Shown here piece by piece: positions 35,817 through 47,358 of a stretch of DNA of 64,000 nucleotides. The notes below the pieces were generated by a model that was not told the DNA's origin, made no database searches, and was given only the letters and a program-made list of their open reading frames with translations. This DNA is from Stomorhina lunata (Eukaryota; Arthropoda; Insecta; Diptera; Rhiniidae). The DNA lies in the NCBI GenBank assembly GCA_933228675.1, contig OW121743.1:62503118-62567117 (forward strand). Direction: 5' to 3'. How positions within the stretch are numbered: position 1 is the stretch's first letter; every line of letters starts with the position of its first letter. The position numbers were made by a program, and so were the translations under genes.

Positions 35817-38350
35817 CACTCAGGAAATTATTACAGTAACTGATTGTATTTTGTTTAGGAAGTTTTCAGTTATGTTGTTTTCAAATGAATATTCATTTAA
35901 ATTTACATGAAAATTTATTTTAAACATATTTACACATTTGTTTAAAAAACAACCTACAAAAAAATAATGAAAATCCGTAACATTTAAAAATATCAGTTGT
36001 TTAGCTTTTATATATTTTTTTAATTATTGTATCAAATCAGAGGTTCGAAAGGCTCAATTCCTAATTCCATATTTTAAAATCAAATTTATTTTAGTGTTTA
36101 TATCATTCCCATAATACATTCACCTGAATCAAGTCATAAGCCTTAACTTTTAAGAATTAATTCTTAGGGAATTTAAAATCAGTTAGATTTAATTTAAATT
36201 ATTTCAATTCTTAATCTTATACAAAAATAATTAAAAATTTTATAAACAAATCATTTTGTAAAGGCATACAAAAATAAATGTATTCAAACGAACCCTACAG
36301 TTCAAAAATATATAATACCTATAAAAGAGCGGAATAAAATAAATCTCAACGAAAAAAGTCCTTAACCATAAAATAAGTTTCAGGATTGCATTAGGGATTA
36401 AATATCATTTAATACCCATGAAAAAAAGTCCCCATTTTAGAGGATAAAGAAATGACTCTTTCTTAAGTTATTGGGTTAAAAAAAGGGGGTTTTAAGCTGA
36501 GATAATTTCCATCTCGATTTTAACAAAACCGTGGACTTGGTTTGTCTAAAAAACATGTATGAAAAGTCATATGATTAAAATGTGATTTATTCATTATCGA
36601 CATACATACATATGTATATTTACATTTTCTAATTGTACTAAATTTTGTAATTTTATTCTAATTCCATCATAATTGTGTATGTATCTCAGCTATGTAATAT
36701 ATCTTCCTGCTAAGGGACTAATATTTTTTAGACCTGTAGGGCATATACAAATAACATTTTTGTGGAAAAATTCAAAAGTTTATTAAGTTGACTTAGGCGA
36801 AATTAAAAAAAAAAATAAACAAATTCTTTGTTATTGGTCATAAGATCAGAAAAACTATTTAAAATAAAATATAGATACATAAAACTAAAGATTTTTTGTA
36901 CACATAATCTTTAATCTCATCCAGATTCGAAAATATATAAAATCCATTATTTCGCAGCAACACAACAAAACCAGAGATAATATACTTTTACATATTAGCA
37001 CATTTTACATGTATATGTATGTATTTACAAAAACTAATGTCACAAAAAACAAATTATTTTTATAAATTTTTTTAGAAAAAATTTTTAATTAAGCAGATTC
37101 CTTCACTGATTGAATTTCTGGTAAAGATTAGGTCATTATAAACGAAGGACCATTAATATTACTATATTCCTGCATATCTAAATATCTTTTAAAAGTTATA
37201 GTTTAACAAATAAGTGAAAAATATACACAAGTTTGCGGTGAAATAGCCACATTAGGGTAGTTCCGTTTTTTTGAACGAACATTAAAGAATACATGCATAC
37301 TTTTATTAAATGTGTATGCTTTCTGATAAAACATAAGAATATTTTAATAGGTTATGATAAATTTTGTTCTATTTTATATCTAGGGTTTTTACAAACAATG
37401 TATATCGCACTTGATAAAATAATACCCTATAAATTAAAACTTCAATTTTCGTTTTTTGGTTCAATGAGTGGTATAGTTTAAAAAACTTTTCCCTCGAAAA
37501 AGTCAGAATTTAAGTTTTTGATTTAAAATCAAGTATCTTTAGTTTATATCCACCCTAATGATTTGCACAAAATGAATTATCAAAAAATATTTTAATTCAA
37601 TTTGGACTGGTTTTAATTAAGAATAAAAAATGTTAATTCAAATTGGAGTAGAGGAATGAAGAAACATTTTATTCATTCAAGTTGATTTTAAATTCCCATG
37701 TGAATCAATTCACTATGAATTAAAAATCAACACATTTTTTTTAATTGTTTTATGGGAATTAAACTTAGGGTATTGTTGAATCATTTTTGAATTCCTAGGA
37801 ATTAAGCTAATATTTAATTAAGCCTTTCGAAGCTCTGTATCAAATATAATTCGTATTTGTTGAATTCTTGGTTTTCCTTAAGTATCTTAGGTTTGCTTAC
37901 AGAAGAAGCTTTTTATAATACTGGCCGCCTATCACGGGGTATGGCCTAAGCAAACAGCAAACTTTGTTTTGTCTGTTTGGTTTTTTAATGCCTTAAAGGA
38001 TATAACCTTTATATGGCTTCGTCTTTTTTGTTACGTTAATTACAAAAACAAATGAAAACTGCCCGTTTTACGGAATGTTTACGAAATGTCTTTATATTCA
38101 ATTTCTTAAAAATAAATGAAAATTTCCGTTTTTTATACTAAAAATGTAGTTCAAATTTTTGTCAGTAATTTTTTTGATAACAACTGAATATTCCGTTTTC
38201 AAAACTAAAAATGTAGTTTAAATATTTGTCAGTTAAATTTAAAATATTTATTAAATTTGAATGAAAAATCAGTTGACCGGTTTTTAAATGAAGATCCATT
38301 CATTTCAAATTACATTTTAAGTTAATTTTACTTACATAATATTCTGAGTG
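35817..38350 (+). mobile_element. TA-flanked ~726-bp element (left copy), split by a hAT insertion
   Basis: The ends are CACTCAGGAAATTATTACAG at 35817 and CTGAGTG at 38350, with TA outside both. Removing the 1800-bp insertion and one 8-bp duplication leaves 726 bp. That aligns throughout with the inverted copy at 40951-41678. Shared landmarks are CAAATGAATATTCATTT, CCGCCTATCACGGGGTATGG and GTTGACCGG. Inverted CACTCAG ends plus a TA target suggest a non-autonomous Tc1/mariner-like MITE. No ORF. Confidence 0.8.
36038..37837 (+). mobile_element. hAT-like non-autonomous transposon with 8-bp TSD
   Basis: Starts CAGAGGTTCGAAAGGCT and ends with the complement of CAGAGCTTCGAAAGGCT, two near-identical inverted ends of about 21 bp. 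TATCAAAT is directly duplicated at 36030-36037 and 37838-37845. CAGAG ends and an exact 8-bp duplication are hallmarks of hAT elements. The undisturbed sister element at 40951-41678 shows the empty site. The 1.8-kb interior has no transposase frame, only a 62-codon frame of no note, so it would depend on an enzyme made elsewhere. Confidence 0.88.
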
Positions 38351-40950
38351 TAGTAAAAAAGTATTAAATATCACAATTTTTCAAGAAAAAAGCTTTAAAT
38401 TCAAAAATATTTTATTAAAAGTTCTTTAAATAAATATATGGGCAAGAATCAAACAGTTTTTATTCCTATGAAACCGACTTTCAACTCGAATAATTTTTGT
38501 ACCCTTAGGAGTTCGGAAAATCTAACTATAGATCTGGAACTCGCAAAAACTTCTGTAAACTGAACACAATATCTTAGTAGCACAAATTTGCGCTTCTAAG
38601 CGCAATTGTCATGCAAATTTAAAAAAACGTTAAAAAATCGATTGAAGCATTCAAGTTTTTCTTCATATTTCGTCTTCTTCTGTATTTGTTTTAACATTTG
38701 GACTCAAGTCGTTGTTCTATGAAATAGACACCTCACTTAGGGGATAAATCCACTTCCCTCTAAATTTTAATTTTGTCACTTCTAAGACTACTTAATGGCT
38801 GCCAAAACTTGAAGCTCGTTTTTGCTACTTTTTGATTTTTTTCGCATATTTTTTGGCCGCCTCAAAGAATTTCAAAAAAATAGATAACGATTTGTAGATC
38901 TTTTAATTTCGCATCGTTTGATATATATCTCGTTAATGTGCTTTATATAGGTATAGCAAAAATTTTTCAAAATACCGGTTTTTCGTAGAGCGTAAACTGA
39001 GCTTTTTTGCCATTTATCAGATAAAAGCAAAAGGGCACGAAAAAATTATTGTTTGCTAAAATTTTATGAAGATTTTGAAAATAGTGCAAAAAGTGCATAT
39101 TGGTTAAAATGGTTTTAGATTGCAAACTGAGACAAAATTACATAAGGCATGAAAGCGATGTCATTTATAACCGATTTGCATCAAAAGTTTGTCAAAAATC
39201 TCTTTATAAACTGAGAACTCGAAGGTTTTATCTAAAAACATTTCAATAAAGCACATTGCGAATATAGCTCAAATTTGATCAGGAATGTTCTTCAAACTAT
39301 TTTTAAGAAAAATTTTACCTTAGATCTGAAGCGCACCAAAATATTATAAGGACGGGCCAAATAAGAATTTCATATTATAAAAAAAAATTATGCGCCTATT
39401 AAAAATTATATTTAAAAAAAAAATTCTTATAAATTAAATTTGTCCATAAGTCAAGGCAGCAAAATTTCACTAAGACTCACATTTTGTCAAATTTTGCGAA
39501 AATCGCGGTTAAAAAAATAAAAAAATATTGTTAAAAAATATTTTTTTCACTTGCATAATTGCATTATTTCTTCTTTTTAAGGCATATATAAATTACCATA
39601 ATACCATGAAACGACAGAACACCTGAAAATATATAAGTTGTGTCAAAATCAACATAAAACTAATAAAAATAAAATAGTTTTTAATTTTTTTTTTTAGAAA
39701 CTTCTGCGCACATCGCGTAAAATCATTATCTCGAACGGATTTCACAGTCACAAAGCTCCCTTAAAAAAAAATTTAGTGTGCGATCAAATTTTTTTAATTT
39801 TTTTAATTCCGAAAATTAAAACTATTTGATTTTTGTCCATATGTATAAAAAAAACTTTATATATCGACTTTTAGTACAATTTTTATTTTAAAAGTTTTAA
39901 ACAAGAATTGTTAAGAAAAAAATTTCCAATATTTTGGAAAACAAATTTTAGTAAAAATATGAAAACTAAAAAATTTAAAAGAATACACAAAAATCATACG
40001 AAACTAATAATACTACCCTTTATGACGTAGGGTAGGTACTAAAAACCACGTGTGTCTACGTGTTAATTGTCTATGTTAAGGTTATTGTAATTTAATCCAG
40101 TATTTAATGAGACATTTATGTGTATGTTAAATGTCTATAGACGCATAGATACAAATATGAATATGTAAAGATATTGTAAAGATGTAAAGCTTGTTAATGT
40201 TATTAAATATCCTGTGAAAAGCTTTTTCATAGTTCCTTCTTACACTCTTACGCTTTCCGTTTTAACATTATCCGTTCAATTGTTTTAAATAACAAAAACC
40301 AAAATCCGGTTTAAAATGTTGAATCTTAAACTACATATAACAATTCATAAACAAATAATAAATAAGTCATAAACAAGTAATAAATAAGTAATAAGCTTCA
40401 TAGTAGAAAATTTGTACGGAACATTTTTTTCGTTTCTGAATTAGGGAGTAAGCATCTAAGAGAAGGCTCCAAAAACTACAATGGAACTTCCTTAAGGTTC
40501 ACATTACTAAAACAATTTTTGTTAAATAATTTCTTAAATTTTTATTCGTTTAGAATGATAAAATCGGTCCCTAAAGGGAAATCTAAGCATCTTTTTTTAT
40601 AATGTTTTTTTTTAAATCAATTCTTGATGGCATACTTTTAAGCGGCTAATAATTTGTATATTAATGTAAAAAAGCTCTTCATATTAATGTATACAAAATT
40701 ATTTTGATAAGAGTGATTTTAATATTTAGAAAATTTCACCAAAAGCTTTTGAGTCTAAGTCTTAGTTGATGTAAGAAAAGCTTTCTATGTTGGTATTAAA
40801 AAGCTTTTTATTATTTTGATATTTTTATTATGATATTAATTTTTTGAGATTTCGTAACAAAGTTTATTCTTTGTAAAAATATGTTTTTTTAGGTTTCTTT
40901 ACCTCTTCAAAAAACTTAAAAGTTTTTCAACTAAAGTTCTTTGACACTTA
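38351..40950. other. AT-rich spacer between inverted MITE copies
   Basis: About 2.6 kb with long A and T runs and one GCATACTTTTAAG at 40630. A short inverted pair, CTACCC and GGGTAG, lies near 40014-40035. No gene or named repeat was recognised. Confidence 0.45.
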
Positions 40951-41678
40951 CACTCAGAATATTATGTAAGTAATTAACTTAAAATATAATTTGAAATGAA
41001 TGAATATTCATTTAAAAACCGGTCAACTGATTTTTCATTCAAATTCAATAAATATTTCATTTAAATTTAACTGACAAATATTTAAACTACATTTTCAGTT
41101 TTAAAAACGGAATATTCAGTTGTTTTCAAAAAAATTACTGACAAACATTTAAACTACATTTTTAGTATAAAAAACGGAAATTTTCATTTATTTTTAAAAA
41201 ATTTAATGGTAAAAAACTACGCAAAATTTCCATAAAACGGACAATTTTCATTTGTTTTTGTAATTAACGTAATATAAATGACGAAACCATAAAAAGGTTA
41301 TATCCTTTAAGGCATCAAAAAACCAAACAGACAAAACAAAGTTTGTTGTTTGCTTAGGCCATACCCCGTGATAGGCGGTCAGTATTATAAAAAGCTTCTT
41401 CTGTAAGCAAACTTAAGATACTTAAGGGAAAACAATTATTAAACAAATACGAATTATATTTGATACAATAATTGAAAAAATCTATAAAAACTAAACAACT
41501 GATATTTTTAAATTTTACGGATTTTCAGTATTTTTTTGTAGGTTGTTTTTTAAACAAATGTATAAATATGTTAAAAATCAATTTTCATGTAAATTTAAAT
41601 GAATATTCATTTGAAAACAACATAACCGAAAATTTCCTAAACAACATACAATCAGTTACTGTAATAATTTCCTGAGTG
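40951..41678 (-). mobile_element. TA-flanked ~728-bp element (right copy), inverted
   Basis: Starts CACTCAGAATATTATG and ends CTGAGTG, with TA on both sides (TTA before, TATG after). It is the reverse complement of the left copy minus its hAT insertion, and so serves as its empty-site reference. No transposase. The 67-codon frame at 41472-41675 is incidental. Confidence 0.82.
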
Positions 41679-43468
41679 TATGTACTTTTGATATAAAGCT
41701 GTTTTGTTGTTATTGATACGAAGTTTTTTTTTTTTTTTTTTTTCTTAAAAAATCCTACTTATGATTTTCAAAATTACAAGAAAGGCGTATTACCAAAAGC
41801 TTTACGTTATCCATTATTAATATAAAACATCAAAATCTAAACAAGAATTACTTTATTTCTTCAATTTAGCATTATTAAACTTATAAAATATTCACATTAC
41901 TAAAACCAATTTGACATATGCAACTCCCAAAAGCAGGCAACATTTTTCTAATATTATTTAAATTCTTTCATTTCAACGCAAAATTTTAATAAAGAGAAAA
42001 ATCTTATGCTGAAATTAGACAGACAGCAGCACTTGACATTATTTCCAAATTTCGCCTTTAACTTCCCAAAACGACTTGATAATTTGTGCAATGAGTGACA
42101 ATGTTGAAATGAAAAGTGTTTGTGTCGTTGTTGTCTCATGAAGATGTCTTGAGAATTCGTATACTCCTCCTGTTTTATGTTGCGTTTTTTGTTCTTCCAT
42201 TTCCATTTGCTGGTATATGATAAATAAAAGATTCCTTAAAATGTATCTAGTATGATATTTATACACCAACTCTATGTTATAAGAGCTGGTGTCCTGGGAT
42301 ATTTAACAATTTATTATCAACCCCATGTATGTATTAAGCACATACAACCATAAACTACAAATGCCTGGGTATCTTTTTCAATTTCTTCGTTTCGTTTTTT
42401 TTTTGGGTGGGGGGTATAAAATTTGTTGTAAAGCTTTTAACTGTTGTGTTTTTTTTTTTTTTGGTTGTTGTTTTGTTGGATGTTTGTGCTGAGTTGAGTC
42501 TTCTGCTGTGATTTACAGCTTTTCAAGTCAAAGCAATTACAACAACAGCACCACCATTACCATGATAGCCGAGAATGAAGAAAAAATATATATATTATAT
42601 ATCACAAATAGACAAGTAGAACCAACACCCAGAACAGACACCAAATTCACTTAACTCGTCGAGCAAAAAAGCAAAAGCATTTAAAAGTGTCGGTCTTTTT
42701 TCTTCTCTTAGCCAAAAAATTCTTTTAACTTCTTTGACTATTCTTTTTTTTTTGTCGGCGGGGTGGGGGTAGGAGGTTTGCTAAGAGACCATTTGTATAC
42801 CCTATTCCTTTTTCCAACTCCAAGAGTCTGTTGTGAAATATATCAAAAATTTTGTTTAACAAAGTTTATTCTTTTTTCATTTTTTGTTATTTATACTTTT
42901 TAGTGTTGCATAAGTTTTTGTCATAAAATTTGTTAAAATTATGTGGGAGTTGCTTTTGATATCATGTCTATATGTATGTATGTATGTAAGTATGTGTCAT
43001 GATTTGTTTTTGGTGCCAAAATTGTTAACTTTTTCCCTGGCACTTTTGGCCCCCTTTTGCACGCTTTAACTATAAATGTCTGAGTTTTTGCCTTTTGTCC
43101 AACATTTAACTTTCAACATGTTTGTTGCATGCTAATGTTTTTTTTTTATTTTATTACTGACATTTCTCCCCCAAAAATTTATGGTTAAATAATAATTTCA
43201 ATTTAATTTGTTGCCACAAAAAGGTTCTTTTCAAAGGTCCTTTAAGTAAATAGTGTGGAAGGTATTTGTGTTTATATGCAACAAGAGATTTTTGTCGGAA
43301 GTTAAGTGGATGGAACTTTTGGCTGTTGGAGGGGAGATATTTTAAGTAACTAAAAGCCTTTAGCCCTTAATGCTTATTTTTGCCAAATTTTATATAACTT
43401 TTGTTTTTCATTAAAATATCTTTTTTAACCATAAGCCAGATTTAAGGCAAAATCATTCAAAAAGATTT
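41679..43468. other. Intron, mostly unique, G-rich patches
   Basis: Contains a T-run at about 41727-41743, CGGCGGGGTGGGGGTAGG near 42757 (quadruplex-prone), another G run near 42411, and a short TGTA repeat near 42972. Minus-strand frames at 41954-42269 look non-coding. Confidence 0.45.
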
Positions 43469-43890
43469 TGTAGTGTATCTATCAATATCGTTTAAACATT
43501 TCACTCTTTTAAATAAATCGTTAGATTAAGTCAGGTCAGTATCTAAAGAATTGTGAAACGTTTTGGCTATTCATTTAATTTTAGAATACTTTTTGATGTA
43601 ACCTAATATTTTAAAATAAACAAACTCTCTATTTTATTATTTTTTAAACACTAGCATATGTGAATTAAAATTTTGTTAACGCTGCATTTTAAGCGTGTGA
43701 ACAAATTTAACCAGATATTTTTTTGTATTCATATTTCTACTGATAAGCTAAATTAAGTTAAGTTAAGGAAGTTTCGCAAAAACACAAAAAGCGAACTTCT
43801 CATAAGTAGTGGATAAGGAAAAGAAATTAAAAATAAAGTTTCATTCTAATTTTGACATCTAACAAAGAAACATCAGTCTTTTATTCTACA
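43469..43890 (+). repeat. 5' LTR (422 bp)
   Basis: Starts TGTAGTGTATC and ends TTATTCTACA, with TGTAG and CTACA inverted termini. The primer site follows immediately. AAATAAAG near 43833 could serve as a polyadenylation signal. ATTT precedes the LTR, but without a 3' end the target duplication cannot be verified. Length is in the range of 412 and mdg1 LTRs. Confidence 0.75.
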
Positions 43891-43906
43891 TGGCGATCCT
43901 GCCGCA
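43891..43906 (+). promoter_or_regulatory. Minus-strand primer-binding site
   Basis: TGGCGATCCTGCCGCA begins directly after the LTR. TGGCGA at this point resembles the tRNA-Arg-type primer site remembered for 412-like elements. The exact tRNA would need an alignment. Confidence 0.6.
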
Positions 43907-43987
43907 TATCAGAAAGTGCCTGTAGCATATCTGAAAGTGCCTATAGCATATCAGAAAGTGCCTGTAGCATATCTGAAAGTGCCTATA
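43904..43987 (+). repeat. 21-bp repeat x4 (42-bp dimer x2) in the leader
   Basis: GCATATCAGAAAGTGCCTGTA-type units alternate with a version having CTGAAAG and CTATA, giving two copies of a 42-bp dimer. The period is a multiple of three, so any reading frame through it repeats seven residues (SESACSI, SESAYSI). It overlaps the last bases of the primer site. Confidence 0.9.
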
Positions 43988-44087
43988 AGGATAAAAGAAA
44001 AGTCCAAAAAGTGCATTGGCACGTTTGGCAAAAAAAAAAAAAAAAAAAAATCCTCAAATCCTAAGGACACATTAAATCCTTCAACAT

Positions 44088-44429
44088 ATGACAGAACCAC
44101 TGTCAGATATCCTCGAAGAATTAAAAGCCGCAGAGGATAGATGGCAAAAAATTCTCAATGAGGGAACGGGAGAAGCAAAACCTGACATCCTCAATATTGG
44201 ACCAAAACCATTAGTTCTAAAAAAAAAAAGCACAACGTATAGAAGAACCAAAAGTACCATTCATAGACACCAAAATAGCTACAAAGGGCAACAGACGAGA
44301 TTTTGTGTCACGACAGAAGATCCAGCTAAAGATCCTGAAGGACGAGATTATAAACCCTTCCAGCCCACAACACACAAACTATTTACAAGAAAAAATATTA
44401 GAAATAAAAAAATCTATAAAAATCTTTAA
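44088..44429 (+). pseudogene. Leader ORF of the retrotransposon, frameshifted
   Basis: An ATG at 44088 opens a frame reading PLSDILEELKAAEDRWQKIL, which looks like a real acidic, helix-forming protein. At an A11 run (44219-44229) the character changes to low-quality basic sequence. The protein-like signal continues in another frame (lysine-rich, helical) toward the A-run near 44433. This suggests a slippage frameshift in a small leader protein. Function unknown. Confidence 0.5.
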
Positions 44430-44432
44430 AAA

Positions 44433-44461
44433 ACAAAAAAAAAAAAAAAAAAAAAAAAAAA
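44433..44461 (+). repeat. Poly-A tract
   Basis: A long A run, following AAAAAACAAAA, lies inside the retrotransposon leader between the leader ORF and the small membrane-type ORF. Confidence 0.85.
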
Positions 44462-44508
44462 CATTTGAATAAAATAAAATAAAATCTTATATAAAACAAA
44501 CTTCCGCT

Positions 44509-44727
44509 ATGGGTGGAACAAAATCAAAAGTAGAGAATCCTAATGCTAACGTAGTAAATAATGTTAAAATAATTGATCACACAGAACACTTAAATACACT
44601 ATACATATTATTACTAATACTTGTTATTTTAGATGCAATAAATTTACTAATTAAATTGTATCAGCTACATAAAAAATCATTGAAAAAGAAATATATTAGT
44701 CGTGGCGACAATTTAGACAAAATATAA
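44509..44727 (+). CDS. Small retrotransposon ORF, putative myristoylated membrane protein
   Basis: 72 codons, ATG to TAA, intact. It begins MGGTKSKVE, which has the Gly2 and Ser/Lys pattern of an N-myristoylation site. A hydrophilic stretch with HTEHLNTL follows, then one hydrophobic helix (ILLLILVILDAINLLIKLY) and a basic tail with KKKY. It sits 50 nt before the gag ATG. I recall comparable small membrane-type ORFs ahead of gag in some insect 412-like elements, but that is memory, not verified. A role in membrane targeting of the element's particles is inference. It is the only frame of this element that looks undamaged over its whole length. Confidence 0.7.
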   Translation: MGGTKSKVENPNANVVNNVKIIDHTEHLNTLYILLLILVILDAINLLIKLYQLHKKSLKKKYISRGDNLDKI

Positions 44728-44776
44728 ATCTAAAATATGAAATTAAAAATAAAAACATTGCTTTATAATTATATAA

Positions 44777-46036
44777 ATGGACTGGCAAAACATATTAGTA
44801 AAAATTAGAACAATAAAAGAAAGATTTGATAGATCCTACAAATGCCTCAACGTCAACAGACCTACGAAAGAGGACACAATTGAAAAACATATCACAGAAT
44901 TATCTTTTTGTTTATAAGAAATCAGAGTTATACTTAACGTACATTACCATCGACTGACTAACGCACATAAAATAGCAGCTGAAGCATTCTTCGCTGACCT
45001 TAGGGAGAAGTTGTTACAAATAACTGCAAAAAAAGGTTTAGATCTAAAATTGCCTACATCTTTACATGAAAAAATAGTTTACTCGACAAAAAGGATAGAA
45101 AATGTTCAATTAACCAAGATGAATACGACAGATTTGGCTTCAATATCAAAACTTATTCCAATTTTTGGAGGAAGAAGAGAAGAATTAAGTAGTTTTATTT
45201 CCAATTTGGAATTTATAGAAAATACACTTGAAGATACCAAAAAACCAAGTTTTTTCCAATTCGTTTTAAAAACAAGATTGGAACAAAGGGTACAAAATCG
45301 AATTAAACAAAATTCTGTGCCTACAAGTTTGCAAGAGTTAATCAATGAATTAAGAAAGTGTTACAAATCTAAAGAAACACCAAATAACATACTTAACAAT
45401 TTGAACAAAATAAAACAACAAGGTGACGTTCGAAAGTTTGCAGAGAAAATCGACAGTTTAATAACTGAACTCAACGAGCTACAAATCTCAAATATTGGTG
45501 AAGCAAATAGGAATGCAATAATACAATCAAACAATATAATTGCATTCAATGCATTTAAAAATGGACTAACTGATAGGGACATAGCAAAAACAATAGAAGC
45601 TAGCAGAGTCAAAACTTTCACTGAAGCATTGGAAATTGCAGAAGAATCCATTTCCTCTAATACACAGCACAATATCATGTACCAAAATGCTAGACAGAGA
45701 CAAAATAATAGAAACATTTATTCTAGAAATAATAATTCATGGAATAATAACAATAATACAAGGAACAATAATAACTCCCACTATTTTAATAGGAATCAGT
45801 ACAGAAACAATACTAATAGACACAATGATAATAGAAATAACTATAGAAATAATACGCATAGACAGGATATTACAAACTTCAACAGACAAAGATCAAACTA
45901 CAATAATAACAGCAATAATGTCATCAGAAACAGAAATACTAATAATACATTTAGGAGCATTAATCAAATAAATAACCAGGAAAACTACCAAGTTCCGGAG
46001 AACATTCACGGAATTTCTCCGGAAGAAACAAATTAA
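44777..46036 (+). pseudogene. Retrotransposon gag, interrupted by a stop
   Basis: The frame starts at ATG 44777 (MDWQNILVKIRTIKERFDR), meets an in-frame TAA at 44915-44917, and is then open to TAA at 46034-46036. The middle (about 45100-45660) is a helical capsid-like region with LIPIFGGRREELSSFI and a second helical block. The tail is extremely Asn/Arg-rich, with no CCHC zinc knuckle. Gag is the structural protein that packages element RNA. Pol overlaps the 3' end by about 60 nt in the -1 frame relative to gag. The stop could be real decay or, less likely, a read-through point. Confidence 0.82.
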
Positions 46037-47358
46037 GAAAAATATGTAACATAACCTCAACTTTTCAAAACTATATAAAATTAAAAGTACTAAATACGGA
46101 CAGAGAAGTAACATTTTTAATAGATACAGGAGCTGATGTTTCCTTATGTAAAGAAAATCTTCTAAATCAATACGACGAAAACTCTGATGATTATTGTCAT
46201 TTGACTGGGATTTCTAAAGACCAAATTAATACATTGGGATCTGTTTTGATAAAAATAAATGTGGAAAATAAATTAATTGTTCAAAAGATTCAACTTGTAG
46301 ATAATGATTTTCCAATAAAGACTGACGGAATACTAGGAATTGATTTCTTTAACAATTTTCGATGTAACATAGATTATGATAGGTATATCTTAACAATGCG
46401 TATAGAGAACGAAACCATCGAAATTCCAATTGAAAACAATTCAATTTGTATAAATCGGGTGAGAATACCAGCAAGAACAGAAATAATAACACCATTTAAC
46501 TTGAATATAAAAGAAAACAGTTTAATACAGAGTAGAGAAATAACGGAAGGCGTCTATTTAGCAAATGTTATTGTACCTGCGAAAGGACACAAACACATAA
46601 AGTTGCTGAATGCAACAGAACAGGATATAGTAATAGAGAATTTAAAAATTCAAGTAGTACCATTACACAAGTATGAGATTCTACAATTCCAAAAGAAACA
46701 CAATCAAACAAAAGATCCCTCTCGTTTTGATAAAATTTTACAAAGTCTCTCATTAGACAAAAGTAACAACAATGATAATAAAGATAAACTCTTTTCTATT
46801 ATTAACAGATTTCAGAATATATTTCATCTAGAGGATGAAGAATTAACTACAAATAATTTTTACACACAAAATATAGAGTTGCATGATTATAATCCAGTTT
46901 ATATAAAAAATTACCGATTACCACAGACCCATACAAATGAAATAAATTCAAAAATAGAAGAAATGCTTAAAGATAATATAATAGAACCATCGATTAGCCC
47001 TTACAATTCGCCACTCCTTCTAGTTCCTAAAAAGGGACAAACTGATTTAGCAAAATGGAGACTGGTGGTGGATTTTAGATCACTTAATAATAAAATTGTA
47101 AACGATAAATTCCCATTAACAAGACTGGATGACATTCTTGATAGAATAGGTCGAGCTAAATACTTTTCAACACTGGATATGACAAGTTCTTTTCACCAAA
47201 TTGAACTTGATCATAAATCTCGACCATATACAGCATTTTCAACTCCAACTGGTCACTATCAATTCACACGATTACCATTTGGTTTAAAAATATCTTCTAA
47301 CAGATTTTTGTGCAATGATATTCATTTGAGTGCTATTCAAAATTCCAAGAACTGTTAG
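45976..47358 (+). pseudogene. Retrotransposon pol: protease plus truncated reverse transcriptase
   Basis: The frame is open from just after TAA 45973-45975, overlapping gag in the -1 frame as expected for frameshift expression. The aspartic protease shows LIDTGADVSL (from about 46120) and GILGIDFF. The reverse transcriptase begins near IIEPSISPYNSPLLLVPKK, with KWRLVVDFRSLN, the first catalytic Asp in FSTLDMTSSFHQIEL, and LPFGLK. The YxDD-bearing block is missing: after about 47311 the frame runs into non-homologous sequence and stops at 47358. RNase H and integrase are absent. No active enzyme can come from this copy. Confidence 0.88.

Larger units (their letters stand above)
43469..47311 (+). 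mobile_element. Ty3/gypsy LTR retrotransposon, 412/mdg1-like, 3'-truncated
   Basis: In order: 5' LTR, primer-binding site, a leader with a short repeat and a broken leader ORF, a small myristoyl/membrane-type ORF, gag, and pol through protease and the first half of reverse transcriptase. Sequence loses homology right after the LPFGLK block (about 47311) and passes into unrelated host repeat. RNase H, integrase and the 3' LTR are absent. At least one stop and one frameshift are present, so the copy is dead. Such elements replicate through an RNA intermediate (family knowledge). The clade call rests on the TGTAGT LTR start, the arginine-type primer site and the remembered character of the gag N-terminus. 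Confidence 0.85.

Noticed and set aside
38351..40950. Possible coding interior of one large foldback transposon
   Set aside because: No ORF or enzyme motif found, and each MITE copy has its own TA-flanked ends, so a single large element is not required.
45106..45717. Minus-strand ORFs of 79 and 118 codons
   Set aside because: Shadows of the gag frame.
45636..45971. 111-codon Ile-rich plus-strand ORF
   Set aside because: Out-of-frame reading of the Asn-rich gag tail (AAT repeats read as ATA).
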